A stretch of DNA of 43,179 nucleotides from Candidatus Daviesbacteria bacterium. GTDB taxonomy: Bacteria; Patescibacteriota; Microgenomatia; Daviesbacterales; UBA10151. Shown here piece by piece: positions 1-9,559 of the stretch. Location: positions 1 through 43,179 of the forward strand of contig JAQTPP010000002.1 of the NCBI GenBank assembly GCA_028712705.1, given 5' to 3'. A program made the translations under genes and the position numbers. The notes under the pieces were generated by a model, which saw only the letters and a program-made list of their open reading frames with translations, was not told the DNA's origin and made no database searches. Position 1 is the first letter of the stretch. Each line of letters starts with the position of its first letter.

Positions 1-2
1 GG

Positions 3-1523
3 GTCAATGATGCAATATCTGGACTTTCGTTGATATTTCACAAACCCTATGCTGAAAACAATCAGGCTGTTATTTTAAAGATGCTGCAGGATTTTAATGT
101 TAAATACATTATTTTACATAAGGATATTGATTGGAAGAAAATGGTACTGGAGGATCCTGAGCAGGAACAAATGATTTTAGATGCTCTTTCTTATCTGGAG
201 AAAAAAAGCATGTATGATAATTTGATTATTTATGAAGTTGTACCCGAACATTTCCAATCTAAAATTATTATTTCCGGTAATTTTGAATTAGCTTCATTAA
301 ATTCAAATAGCACTATTTTTTGGCCCTGGATAATAGCAGATGTAAGCAAGGATATGGTTACTGCTATAGATCAAAAGTCACAAACTCAGATTTTAGATAA
401 AACCAAAGGTAAGATAATCTTTCCTACCCAAAGCTCTTTTTTCCGTCAAGAAAATCCTTTTTCAGGCATTAAGTATGTTACTCGATTTAATATCCCTGCC
501 TCCGGTACATACGAGCTGGTATTAACCAATGCCTCAACCGGTGGTGCTTATCTAAATGGGTTTAATAAATTAGACGTGTTAATTGATGAGATGCCGAATT
601 CTTTAACAGGGATTATTAAAGGTCAGTTGGTTTCATTTGGCAGCCTTAATCTTAATGCAGGTAATCATGAAATTATTTTTCTACCTCTGGAATCAATTAA
701 CTTATTCCCAAGTTTTAATTTAGTTCAAGCATCTGAAAATGTTAAATTATTAGATAATTCGACAATTCAGATTAGCGCTTCAGCAAAAAGTCTGCAATTT
801 ATCGTCGGGGAGCTTTTAAAAGTATATGGCGGGGATGCCTATAACATAAGTTTTGAATATAGATTCGCAGGGGAAAAGGGATTTTATCTTTTAATGGTAC
901 AGGATACTGACTTGGATAAAATGAATCCTGCGATTGCGGAATTGAATAAGCTCGAATCGGATAAATGGCAGCAATATAATAATATTTTCAACCCTCTTAG
1001 ACTAAATACTCAAAAATCAGCATTGGAGCTTGCCTTTAATCCGGAAACAAGCCAGCTTTTGGATACCCAGTCGACTTTGCAGATACGCAATATAAAAGTA
1101 GAGAGGTTATTTAATAATCTGATTTTCCTAAGACAGGAAAGCACGGAGCAAAATAAAATTCTTAGCGGATCTTTGGATAATTATAAAAGAATAGATGTCG
1201 GACTTTATGAGGGGAAATTAAAGGTAACTAAGCCGGTTTTGCTTATTTTTAAAGAAACATATCACCCGGGATGGAAACTTGAATTATCGGAAAATATCTC
1301 TCAGGGAAAGAAATTTAGAGTCGAAAACCATTATTTGGGAAACTTATATGCGAATGCCTGGTATATAGATAAATCCGGAGATTACAATTTTAAAATTATT
1401 TTTGAGCCTCAAAGTTATGTTAACTTAGGAATATTTACTGCAATATCTTCTTTGGTTGGAATAATTTTGTTAGAAGTTTATAACCACTTTGCCAAAACCC
1501 GTTCTCTTAGGGAGGGGATGTAG
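3..1523 (+). CDS. C-terminal part of a YfhO-like / GT-C-type membrane protein (5' truncated by window)
   Basis: Frame is open to the window edge (reads VNDAISGLSLIFHKPYAENN upstream of the listed TTG); C-terminal 'ETYHPGWKLEL...' plus final TM helix is typical of YfhO-like proteins. Confidence 0.7.
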   Translation, partial: VNDAISGLSLIFHKPYAENNQAVILKMLQDFNVKYIILHKDIDWKKMVLEDPEQEQMILDALSYLEKKSMYDNLIIYEVVPEHFQSKIIISGNFELASLNSNSTIFWPWIIADVSKDMVTAIDQKSQTQILDKTKGKIIFPTQSSFFRQENPFSGIKYVTRFNIPASGTYELVLTNASTGGAYLNGFNKLDVLIDEMPNSLTGIIKGQLVSFGSLNLNAGNHEIIFLPLESINLFPSFNLVQASENVKLLDNSTIQISASAKSLQFIVGELLKVYGGDAYNISFEYRFAGEKGFYLLMVQDTDLDKMNPAIAELNKLESDKWQQYNNIFNPLRLNTQKSALELAFNPETSQLLDTQSTLQIRNIKVERLFNNLIFLRQESTEQNKILSGSLDNYKRIDVGLYEGKLKVTKPVLLIFKETYHPGWKLELSENISQGKKFRVENHYLGNLYANAWYIDKSGDYNFKIIFEPQSYVNLGIFTAISSLVGIILLEVYNHFAKTRSLREGM

Positions 1524-1597
1524 ACGAAGACAGGTTACCATTTGTGTTAAGGTGATGTGAAAAACCGCTTTTTGCTATACTTAATATAGCTGTAGTT

Positions 1598-3241
1598 ATG
1601 AAATCCTTCCGGTTATTTGTTATTTATCCTTGGCTTTTCCCCGCGATCATATTTACCATCCTCGTTCTTCTGGGTGCCAACATGCATCCACTGTGGGGTG
1701 ATGAGGCAGAAACAGCACTTTTTGGAAGAAACGTCTTGAAATACGCTCTCCCAAAAGGATGGGATGGAGTGAATATCATGGGAATTTATGATGCAGTGGT
1801 TTTGGATAAGGATTTGATAAATCATACCTCTCCTTGGGTACAATATTACCTGGTAGCTATCTCTTTTAAGCTTTTTGGTGAATCTTCTTTTGCTGCCCGT
1901 TTACCCTTTATCATTTTGTCTATTCTATCCATTCCTTTAATGTATATTCTAAGCTTTAAACTTACTCAAAATAAGTTTATCTCATTTCTTACAGTTTTAA
2001 TCCTATCAATATCCGTACCCTTTATCCTTTTTGCATATCAGGCCAGGTATTATTCTGTTAGCTCTTTTGCAAGTATATTACTTGTTTTAGCTACACTGCA
2101 TATTTTAGAGAAAAAGCTTTGGCCAAAGTTACTTTTTGTATTTGCTTCGGTTTTGTTTTTCTATGGAAATTATGTTTCTTTTCTGGCTTTTTATATATCA
2201 CTATTTTTGAGCTTTTCCATTAATCTCTTAGTAAAAAAAGAATTCTTCATAAGAATTAAAAGATTCACTTTGCTTTTTTCAGGATTGAGTATCATCATAG
2301 CGGTTCTGACAGCACCCTGGTTTTTTATCCTTAAACCACTTGATTCCAGAGGTGAAATTATATTTCCTTCTTTTTTTAAGGCGGTAGTTAATCTTTTCTC
2401 TTTAGGGTTTTCTATGTATAACAACAATAATACTTTACCGTTAGGTTTTGCGATTTTTGTGGTGGCTTTCTTGATAGTCAAGATCTATAAGAAAAAACCT
2501 GATCCTGCTTTAACTTTTGTAGCACTTCTTTCGTTTTTCTTCCTTTTGACCATGGTTGTTTTTTCAACGATGGCCGTAGCGGACGCAAGGTTTATAGATA
2601 ATCGTTATACAACTCCCGTATTTTATTTTATGTTTATTCTTTCAGCGTATGTTATAAATGTCTTCTGGCAATGGAAAAAAATAATAGGGCTTTTGGTGCT
2701 CATTTTATATGCCGCTACTAATTTCTTTACTTTTCAACCTTTGAGGAGTTTCCCGCAGGAGTACTTACATGAACTAATTTATTCTTATCTTACCCCTGAT
2801 AAAGTAGTGGCAGATTATTTAAAAAAGTATGCCAAAGATGGAGATACCGCCTTTGTCAATTTAGATCGCGATCATGAACCACTAATTTTTCACCTAAAAG
2901 ATAAAATTCGCTTTGTTAACAGAGTAACTCCTACCAATCAGCGGATCTTCCCCGAAAATCTCAATATCATTCCCGAATATATTTACTCTTATCTTGATGA
3001 ACCCGATTGGGTTATTTTATATAGCAAGAGGGGAAATGATAGAAGTTTTTTAACCTTTGGTTACAGGGGAGTTTTTCCCTTGGGACTTGCGCAAACTGTT
3101 GATTTAAAAAATCACTACGAAGAAATAGTACTGCCAGTATATTTTTCAGATTTATCACGGCCTGAGATAGACCTTCGGTCTTTTTCAGAAATAAAACCAG
3201 AGTATAATGATCAAGTATTTATATATAAAAAAAGATCGTAA
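1598..3241 (+). CDS. GT39-like (PMT/ArnT type) membrane glycosyltransferase
   Basis: 547 aa, multi-TM, early 'WGDEAETALFGRNV' acidic motif, ATG start. Confidence 0.8.
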   Translation: MKSFRLFVIYPWLFPAIIFTILVLLGANMHPLWGDEAETALFGRNVLKYALPKGWDGVNIMGIYDAVVLDKDLINHTSPWVQYYLVAISFKLFGESSFAARLPFIILSILSIPLMYILSFKLTQNKFISFLTVLILSISVPFILFAYQARYYSVSSFASILLVLATLHILEKKLWPKLLFVFASVLFFYGNYVSFLAFYISLFLSFSINLLVKKEFFIRIKRFTLLFSGLSIIIAVLTAPWFFILKPLDSRGEIIFPSFFKAVVNLFSLGFSMYNNNNTLPLGFAIFVVAFLIVKIYKKKPDPALTFVALLSFFFLLTMVVFSTMAVADARFIDNRYTTPVFYFMFILSAYVINVFWQWKKIIGLLVLILYAATNFFTFQPLRSFPQEYLHELIYSYLTPDKVVADYLKKYAKDGDTAFVNLDRDHEPLIFHLKDKIRFVNRVTPTNQRIFPENLNIIPEYIYSYLDEPDWVILYSKRGNDRSFLTFGYRGVFPLGLAQTVDLKNHYEEIVLPVYFSDLSRPEIDLRSFSEIKPEYNDQVFIYKKRS

Positions 3242-3255
3242 TTTTAAGCTTGGAA

Positions 3256-3285
3256 TTGACCCTTGTGTGTAATAATTAGTACACT
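3256..3285 (+). promoter_or_regulatory. candidate sigma70-type promoter for the GT39-like gene at 3292
   Basis: TTGACC (3256-3261) -N18- TACACT (3280-3285). Confidence 0.5.
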
Positions 3286-3291
3286 GAAGCT

Positions 3292-4863
3292 ATAAATATT
3301 ATCAAAAGTTATAAGTTATTAATAATAGTCCTATTTGTTGCTGCTATATTACGACTTTGGAATTTAGGAGGTATACCTCCCCATTTGAGAAACGATGAAG
3401 CATCTTTTGGATATGATGCATATTCAATCTTAAGTACCGGAAGAGATCAACACGGTGAATTTTTACCAATTCTTTTTAAATCATTCGGTGACTTCAAACC
3501 TGGTTTTTATATTTATTTGACAGTACCTTTTGTAGCTATGCTGGGATTGAATGAATGGGCAATCAGGTTGCCTGCTGCAATATCAGGAATACTAGGTGTT
3601 TATCTCTTGTATCTAGTAGTGTGGAATTTATTCAAAAATCAGAAAATTGCTTTAGCCTCTGCTTTTTCCTTATCAATCTCTCCTTGGCATATAGCTTTTT
3701 CCAGAGGTGCCTGGGAAGCTCAAGTGACTGTAACCTTAATTTTAGCCGGGCTATTATTTTTTATAAAAGCTTTAAATCAAAATAACAAGTATCTAGTATT
3801 CTCAACTGGATTTTTTGGGGTAAGTCTTCTAATGTCTCACGGAGCAAAACCAGCAATTCCACTTTTACTGTTGTCATTTCTACCGGTTTACTGGAAAAAG
3901 ATTATAAAAATCCCCTTTAGAATAATATTACTTAGTAGTTTTTTGTTCATTATGTTGTCTTTACCCATTATTTTTTCCTTTTTTAATGGTAAAAGCACTC
4001 GTGTGGCTTTCTTATTGTTTACGAATAAATATCAAAATGCAAAGGTTGAAACGATAGCTCGTGATTTTTTAAATAATTGGTCTAATCACTATAGTTTGCC
4101 AATTTTATTTATTAAAGGAGATGGTAATCCTCAACATTCTGCTGCCGACTTTGGTGCGTTTATTACTTTAGATATTGTATTTCTATTTTTAGGTTTAAAA
4201 ACTCTTGTCAATTTTAAAGATGTAAAAAGAGAAGCTAAGGTTTTCATACTTATCCTGTTGATTTTAACTCCCTTATCATCAACACTTACTTCAGAAGGCG
4301 TTAATTTTGAGCGTTACTTAATGTTTTTCATACTCATAAATATTATTCTTGGTCTAGGAATAAGCAATTTTAAAAGGAATCTGTTTTGGGGAATATTTTT
4401 GTTACTTTACCTTTTCTCTTTTTTACTTTTTCTTGATGCTTACTTTATTCATACTTCTGCAAAAAACGGCGCTTGGCAAACTGGTTATAAAGAGATTGTT
4501 CAATTCATCACACCAATACAAGAAAATTTTCAAAAAATATATATACCTCAAGGAGGTGACCAGCCTTATATTTTTTTCCTGTTGTATCAAAGGTATTCTC
4601 CTGAAAAGTTTCAAGCTTTTTCAGCTTCTGTGAATATTCCCAATGGTTCAGGTACAGGGATGGATTATATTTCTAAATTAGATAATATTGAATTTGTCGA
4701 CCTTAATAAATTCAATCCACCCTTAAATCAATCGTTTCTTATCGTATTGCCTGTAAATAATACTTACAAATTTGAAGGTTTTCTAAAATCTATACATGGA
4801 GTCAAAGACCCGATTGGATTTCCAATATATAAGATTGATGAGTATGTTCCTAAAAGACTATGA
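3292..4863 (+). CDS. GT39-like membrane glycosyltransferase; start codon non-canonical or uncertain
   Basis: Open frame from 3280 with TM1 'NIIKSYKLLIIVLFVAAILRLWNLGGIPPHLRNDEASFGYDAYSIL'; listed TTG start at 3385 would remove TM1. Confidence 0.75.
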   Translation: MNIIKSYKLLIIVLFVAAILRLWNLGGIPPHLRNDEASFGYDAYSILSTGRDQHGEFLPILFKSFGDFKPGFYIYLTVPFVAMLGLNEWAIRLPAAISGILGVYLLYLVVWNLFKNQKIALASAFSLSISPWHIAFSRGAWEAQVTVTLILAGLLFFIKALNQNNKYLVFSTGFFGVSLLMSHGAKPAIPLLLLSFLPVYWKKIIKIPFRIILLSSFLFIMLSLPIIFSFFNGKSTRVAFLLFTNKYQNAKVETIARDFLNNWSNHYSLPILFIKGDGNPQHSAADFGAFITLDIVFLFLGLKTLVNFKDVKREAKVFILILLILTPLSSTLTSEGVNFERYLMFFILINIILGLGISNFKRNLFWGIFLLLYLFSFLLFLDAYFIHTSAKNGAWQTGYKEIVQFITPIQENFQKIYIPQGGDQPYIFFLLYQRYSPEKFQAFSASVNIPNGSGTGMDYISKLDNIEFVDLNKFNPPLNQSFLIVLPVNNTYKFEGFLKSIHGVKDPIGFPIYKIDEYVPKRL

Positions 4864-5354
4864 AAAAAGTTTTCATCTATATCATTTTAATTTTTACCAT
4901 TTTATGGCTGATTCTATTTTTATTTGCTTATAAGCGAAGCTTGAACGAAAACTATCAATTTAGTACCGATACTATATGGAAGATAGAACAACAAAGAAGA
5001 GAGCACACCTACCTATTCCCATTTGTTGCAAAATTTATTCATAATAAAGGCTTCTATTTTAGTTATACGGTTTTTGAAAACTATTTATCTTATTATTCTC
5101 CATCAATCTTTTTCTGCTGCAATCAACCTCTAGTGTTAGAGTTAGTAATTTTACTAATGTTCTATGGGGGAGCTTTTATACTTCTGCGGGAAGTTTCAAA
5201 ACTAGTCAAGGCAATTCTATTTTGGATTTTAGCATATCCTATTTTTCTTTCTTTGACGTTATGGCCACCGTCGCTTGTGTTAGCGCTTCCGATTATTATT
5301 CCTGCATCAGGAATTTTGGTATACAGCCTGTATAAAGAAATAAAGTTCAAATAA
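4860..5354 (+). CDS. small multi-TM membrane protein, unknown function
   Basis: 164 aa, ATGA overlap with the upstream gene, hydrophobic segments at both ends. Confidence 0.7.
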   Translation: MKKVFIYIILIFTILWLILFLFAYKRSLNENYQFSTDTIWKIEQQRREHTYLFPFVAKFIHNKGFYFSYTVFENYLSYYSPSIFFCCNQPLVLELVILLMFYGGAFILLREVSKLVKAILFWILAYPIFLSLTLWPPSLVLALPIIIPASGILVYSLYKEIKFK

Positions 5355-5405
5355 ACCCTACAACATATACTAAACTGTATATCAAAATGTAATATAATCT
5401 CTTAG

Positions 5406-5579
5406 ATGAAACTTTTAAGCAAGCACATTTTTTTAATAGGATTATTTTTTGTTTTATTAAGCGGTCTATTCATTCTTTTAAATCACTCGGGATTTGCATT
5501 AAGATTTTTAGGTTTTTCATTTTGGATTATGGCAGGAGGGACGTTACTCTATATACTAGAGTTAAAAAATGAAAGGTAA
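5406..5579 (+). CDS. 57-aa two-TM small membrane protein (below ORF-track cutoff)
   Basis: ATG..TAA: MKLLSKHIFLIGLFFVLLSGLFILLNHSGFALRFLGFSFWIMAGGTLLYILELKNER; TATAAT 7 nt upstream of ATG; overlaps start of next CDS. Confidence 0.55.
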   Translation: MKLLSKHIFLIGLFFVLLSGLFILLNHSGFALRFLGFSFWIMAGGTLLYILELKNER

Positions 5580-8268
5580 ATTTCTAGTAATAGTTTTATT
5601 ACTTCTATTATTTGCGGTTTACTGGCAATGGTTTTTACCGGGGTTAAAAGTTGCAAATGATTTTCCAATAGTTTCCGAATCTTTACTTAAATCTTCTATA
5701 AATTTTCCTTATGCCTGGTCAGAAAATGGTGCCGAGGGATTAGGGGAGTATTCAACATTTTTTCTTTGGTCCTGGCCACTGTCATTTTTATGGGGTATTC
5801 TCGCAAATACTGGTTTAAGTTTCATAATCCTGGAAAAAGTTCTTTTTTTAATGCCATTTTTGCTTATAGGGTGTGTTGGAATTTGGAAATTTTGCGAAAG
5901 TATTAAATTAACTAATGCTGCTAAATTTATTTCATCCTTTTTTTATTTAACAACTACTTATATTCTCTTAGTCATTGATGGCGGACAATTATCCATAGCG
6001 CTTGCTTATGCTTGGTTTCCTGTAGCCTTCTTAGCAGTGGGAAAATCTATTGAGGGGGGGTTTAATAAGAAAGTTCTGGCGGGTTTGGCAATCTCAATTT
6101 TAGGATTTTTGGATTTTAGATTTATTTATGTTTTATTTTTACTAAGTTCAACACTATTTTTTTATCAATTATTTTTAGATTTTAAAAAAAAATACTCATG
6201 GTATTTAGACTGGATAAGTAGCGGAGTAATTATTGCCATAATAATAACGGGATTGAATATTTATTGGTTATTGCCTTTATTTAAAGCTCCAATCTCCTCC
6301 AATACTTATGCTTTTTTTACTCAAACTTCTTTCTTAAGCTTTATAAATTTAGGTCATAGCATATTGCTTCTTGCGCCTCACTGGTTTAAAAATATTTTTG
6401 GAAATATCACAACTTTACGTCCTGAATTTATCTTTATCCCGATACTGGTATTCCTAGCACCCATTCTGCGACCTAAAAATCCGGTTGTTGGATTCTGGTT
6501 ATTAATTGCTATGTTTTCTATCTTTTTAACTAAAGGCGCTGAAGGTCCTTTACCAGGAATCTATCCTTGGCTTTTTTCACATATACCAGGTTTTTCATTA
6601 TTCCGCGATTCAACAAAGTTTTTCTTTCTGGGAGCGCTTTCGTACAGTATCTTACTAGGAATAACTACAGATGAGATCCTTAAAAAGGCAATTAAATTCC
6701 CAAAATTTAAAATATTTTTTTTAATATTACTATCTAGCTATCTTATATTTCTGATAAGGCCAGTTTGGCTTGGACAAATGACCGGTACATTTTCTCATCC
6801 TCTATTTCAACAGGAGTTTACAGGACTTAGTCGATTTATAGAAAGTGATAAAAGTTTCAGTCGGGTATTTTGGATTCCGTTTTTCCCCTCTTTAGGTTAT
6901 TCAAGCCAAATTCATCCTAGGGTAGAAGCCGCCCGTTTGGTTCAGAAGAGATCTTTTGCTATTGGTACAAGCGGTACTTATGAAACATTTAATTTTTTAA
7001 GGGAAGCACCATACATGGGGGAGATTTTCGATGTCGCAGGAATAGGCTATGTTTCTTATCCTTATCTTGATCCGAGGAAAGATAATGTGCACCCGGATAA
7101 TATAAAATATTACTATACTTTTCTAGACCAGCTTTTAAAAAGATCATGGCTTTCAAAGGTTGAAAATTCAAAAATTCCACTTCTTAAGACCAAAGAGCAC
7201 CAGGATAGATTTTTTGTTACATCAAACATCTGGTGGGTGATAGGGTCTGATAATCTCTACAACGAATCAACAAAAAGTGCCAAATTAAAACTTTCTAATA
7301 ATGCTTTAATCTTTGCTGAAGAATATCTTGGAATAGGTACAAAGCTTAATGATTTTCCTGAAGCTAAAATTGTGCTAAATAGCAAGACAGATTTAGATTT
7401 AGCGGCGAGCTTCATAGAGCCCCTAAATTATATTTTTCCTGCTAAGAATTTAGATTTTGCTCCCAATAAATCCGGTTGGTGGAAAAGGGAGACAGTAGAT
7501 TTAATTTCGTGGAGAAGTTTTTTGCAGGAAGAATATGGAATTGATAATCAGGATTTTGATTTAGGAGGCGGATGGGCGATAGGAGAGGGAGACAGGCAAT
7601 TGACAATTGACAATTTACAATTTAAAAAAGAAAAAATACTTCTAGCTAGAGTGATGGAAAGCGCAAGAAGCGGAAAGTTGAGTTTTTATCAAAGAAATCA
7701 AAAGGTAGGAGAAGTTTCAACAAAGATTAATGGAGATGCTAATGTCAGATGGTTTGAGGTAGGTCAGTTGATACAAGATGGGGGAGAACTAGGAATAACT
7801 TCTTCTGGAGATATTAATGTAGTTAATGCATTAGCGGTTTTGGACAAAGCTGAATGGGTAAGCTATCAGGATAAAGCTGAAAAGTTGCAGGAGAGGATAG
7901 TAAATTTTGATGAAAAGAATGCGGAAGGTAATAGCGATCCCACTATTGCCTACCAGAAAATAAACCCCACAAAATACAAAGTTATTGTAAGCCATTTAAC
8001 CAAGCCGTCACTGATGATATTTTCCCAAAATTATGACGGACTTTGGAAAATTAACGGAAGTCAGACTCCCCTGCCGGTGTATAGTTTGTTGAATGGATTT
8101 AGGATAGAAGGGGATGGAGAGTATATTGTGGAATTTGAAGTACAGAAATATGTTTATTTGGGCTTAATTATCACTGGAGTCACGTTAACGATCTTACTTA
8201 TATTTTTGTTAAGATTGCCACGCCGTTTGCAGACTGAAGATCCTGTAAGGGCTCGTTCCTCGCAATGA
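5569..8268 (+). CDS. large YfhO-like multi-TM protein, probable GT-C fold
   Basis: 899 aa, N-terminal multi-TM block, large extracytoplasmic region, C-terminal 'SQNYDGLWKING' and final TM. Confidence 0.75.
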   Translation: MKGKFLVIVLLLLLFAVYWQWFLPGLKVANDFPIVSESLLKSSINFPYAWSENGAEGLGEYSTFFLWSWPLSFLWGILANTGLSFIILEKVLFLMPFLLIGCVGIWKFCESIKLTNAAKFISSFFYLTTTYILLVIDGGQLSIALAYAWFPVAFLAVGKSIEGGFNKKVLAGLAISILGFLDFRFIYVLFLLSSTLFFYQLFLDFKKKYSWYLDWISSGVIIAIIITGLNIYWLLPLFKAPISSNTYAFFTQTSFLSFINLGHSILLLAPHWFKNIFGNITTLRPEFIFIPILVFLAPILRPKNPVVGFWLLIAMFSIFLTKGAEGPLPGIYPWLFSHIPGFSLFRDSTKFFFLGALSYSILLGITTDEILKKAIKFPKFKIFFLILLSSYLIFLIRPVWLGQMTGTFSHPLFQQEFTGLSRFIESDKSFSRVFWIPFFPSLGYSSQIHPRVEAARLVQKRSFAIGTSGTYETFNFLREAPYMGEIFDVAGIGYVSYPYLDPRKDNVHPDNIKYYYTFLDQLLKRSWLSKVENSKIPLLKTKEHQDRFFVTSNIWWVIGSDNLYNESTKSAKLKLSNNALIFAEEYLGIGTKLNDFPEAKIVLNSKTDLDLAASFIEPLNYIFPAKNLDFAPNKSGWWKRETVDLISWRSFLQEEYGIDNQDFDLGGGWAIGEGDRQLTIDNLQFKKEKILLARVMESARSGKLSFYQRNQKVGEVSTKINGDANVRWFEVGQLIQDGGELGITSSGDINVVNALAVLDKAEWVSYQDKAEKLQERIVNFDEKNAEGNSDPTIAYQKINPTKYKVIVSHLTKPSLMIFSQNYDGLWKINGSQTPLPVYSLLNGFRIEGDGEYIVEFEVQKYVYLGLIITGVTLTILLIFLLRLPRRLQTEDPVRARSSQ
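7597..7624 (+). repeat. heptanucleotide tandem array (4 units) inside the YfhO-like gene
   Basis: CAATTGA CAATTGA CAATTTA CAATTTA. Confidence 0.9.
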
Positions 8269-8270
8269 CA
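8212..8270. repeat. possible degenerate dispersed palindromic repeat at the 3' end of the YfhO-like CDS
   Basis: GATTGCCACGCC...GCTCGTTCCTCGCAATGACA resembles ATTGC...GCAAT(GAC)-type dispersed bacterial repeats. Confidence 0.5.
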
Positions 8271-8299
8271 GGTGGAATTTGGATATAATGATATGATAT

Positions 8300-9559
8300 A
8301 TGCTTAAGGTTATCCTTTCAACTGCGACGTTTAAACAATCACAAATTACGGTTATCGGCACTATTATTAACGGATGCTTAGGCGCCTTGTTTTATATAGT
8401 GCTGGCAAGGTTTTTGGGCCCTTACAGTTTTGGATTACTAACTGTTTCGGTTGCTAGCTTGACATTAATAGCCGATATCGTTGATTTTGGGACAAATACG
8501 GGTATAGTCCGGTTTGTATCATCCAGTTTAGCTTCCAACAGGGACGCAGCATTGAAATTTCTCAAGTTAAGCCTGGAAATAAAGATTGTAGTCTGGATAT
8601 TGGTACTTGCCGGCGGGATCATACTTGCTCCTTTTATTGCAGATAAAATTTTTAATAAGACAGAACTTGTTATGTCGCTTAGGCTGGTTATGGTTGGGGT
8701 AGGAGGAGCCCTTCTTTTTTCCTTCGCCACATCTTCCTTGCAAGCGTTTCAAAAATATTTAACCTGGAGTTTCGTGAATATATTTACAAATTTTCTAAGA
8801 TTATTATTTATTTTATTGCTAATTTTTTATCAACAACTAAATTTAACCTCAGGGCTCCTTGTTTACTTGTTATTGCCGTTTTTCGGATTTTCTTTAACAC
8901 TTTTTTTTATCCCTGCCAGAAAAATTTTTCAAGTCAGAGGTGAGTTTAGCGTAGCTAAACAATTTTTCAAGTTTAATGCTTGGGTTGCAGCCTTTACTTT
9001 GGTTGCTGCTGTCTCATCCCGTCTGGATACCTTTCTAATTGCCCGTTTACTTTCTTCAAAAGAGCTGGGTATTTATGGTGCCGCAAACCAGTTGGTTCAG
9101 GTGGTTCCGCAAATAGTTAGCGCCTTAGGAGTTGTAGCAGCTCCGAAATTTGCAAGCTTTGTTAGTATTGCGCAAATGGTCCATTTTTTTAAAAAGTTTC
9201 AATTGTTGGTTTTGGGGTTAGCAGTTTTGGGAAGTTTAGTAATTCTAATTTCCTCCCTACTTATTCCGTTTATTTATGGAGGACAATATAAAGAGGCAGT
9301 GTTGCCTTTTATAATTCTTTTTTTAGCCATGCTGGTATTTCTAATTTCAGTGCCGGTGCACAACAGTATAATTTATTATTTTGGCAAGCCTCAGGTTTTT
9401 GTCTGGGTCAGCATTGGACATCTGTTGATAATTGGCTTTTTAGGCTATTTGCTTGTTTCAAATTATGGTGCAGTTGGAGCCGCAGTTTCTGTGCTGGTAG
9501 GTATGATATTTAATTTTCTGATTCCGCTCGGATGGTTCCTGATGAAAGTGCGAAGATGA
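8300..9559 (+). CDS. MOP-superfamily oligosaccharide flippase (Wzx-like)
   Basis: 419 aa, 'ARFLGPYSFGLLTVS' N-terminal motif, about 12 TM helices. Confidence 0.85.
   Translation: MLKVILSTATFKQSQITVIGTIINGCLGALFYIVLARFLGPYSFGLLTVSVASLTLIADIVDFGTNTGIVRFVSSSLASNRDAALKFLKLSLEIKIVVWILVLAGGIILAPFIADKIFNKTELVMSLRLVMVGVGGALLFSFATSSLQAFQKYLTWSFVNIFTNFLRLLFILLLIFYQQLNLTSGLLVYLLLPFFGFSLTLFFIPARKIFQVRGEFSVAKQFFKFNAWVAAFTLVAAVSSRLDTFLIARLLSSKELGIYGAANQLVQVVPQIVSALGVVAAPKFASFVSIAQMVHFFKKFQLLVLGLAVLGSLVILISSLLIPFIYGGQYKEAVLPFIILFLAMLVFLISVPVHNSIIYYFGKPQVFVWVSIGHLLIIGFLGYLLVSNYGAVGAAVSVLVGMIFNFLIPLGWFLMKVRR

Noticed and set aside
6054-6060. G7 tract in the YfhO-like gene (also C7 near 28224 and G7 near 41846)
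   Set aside because: Shorter tracts are common in these genes; weak evidence for programmed slippage.
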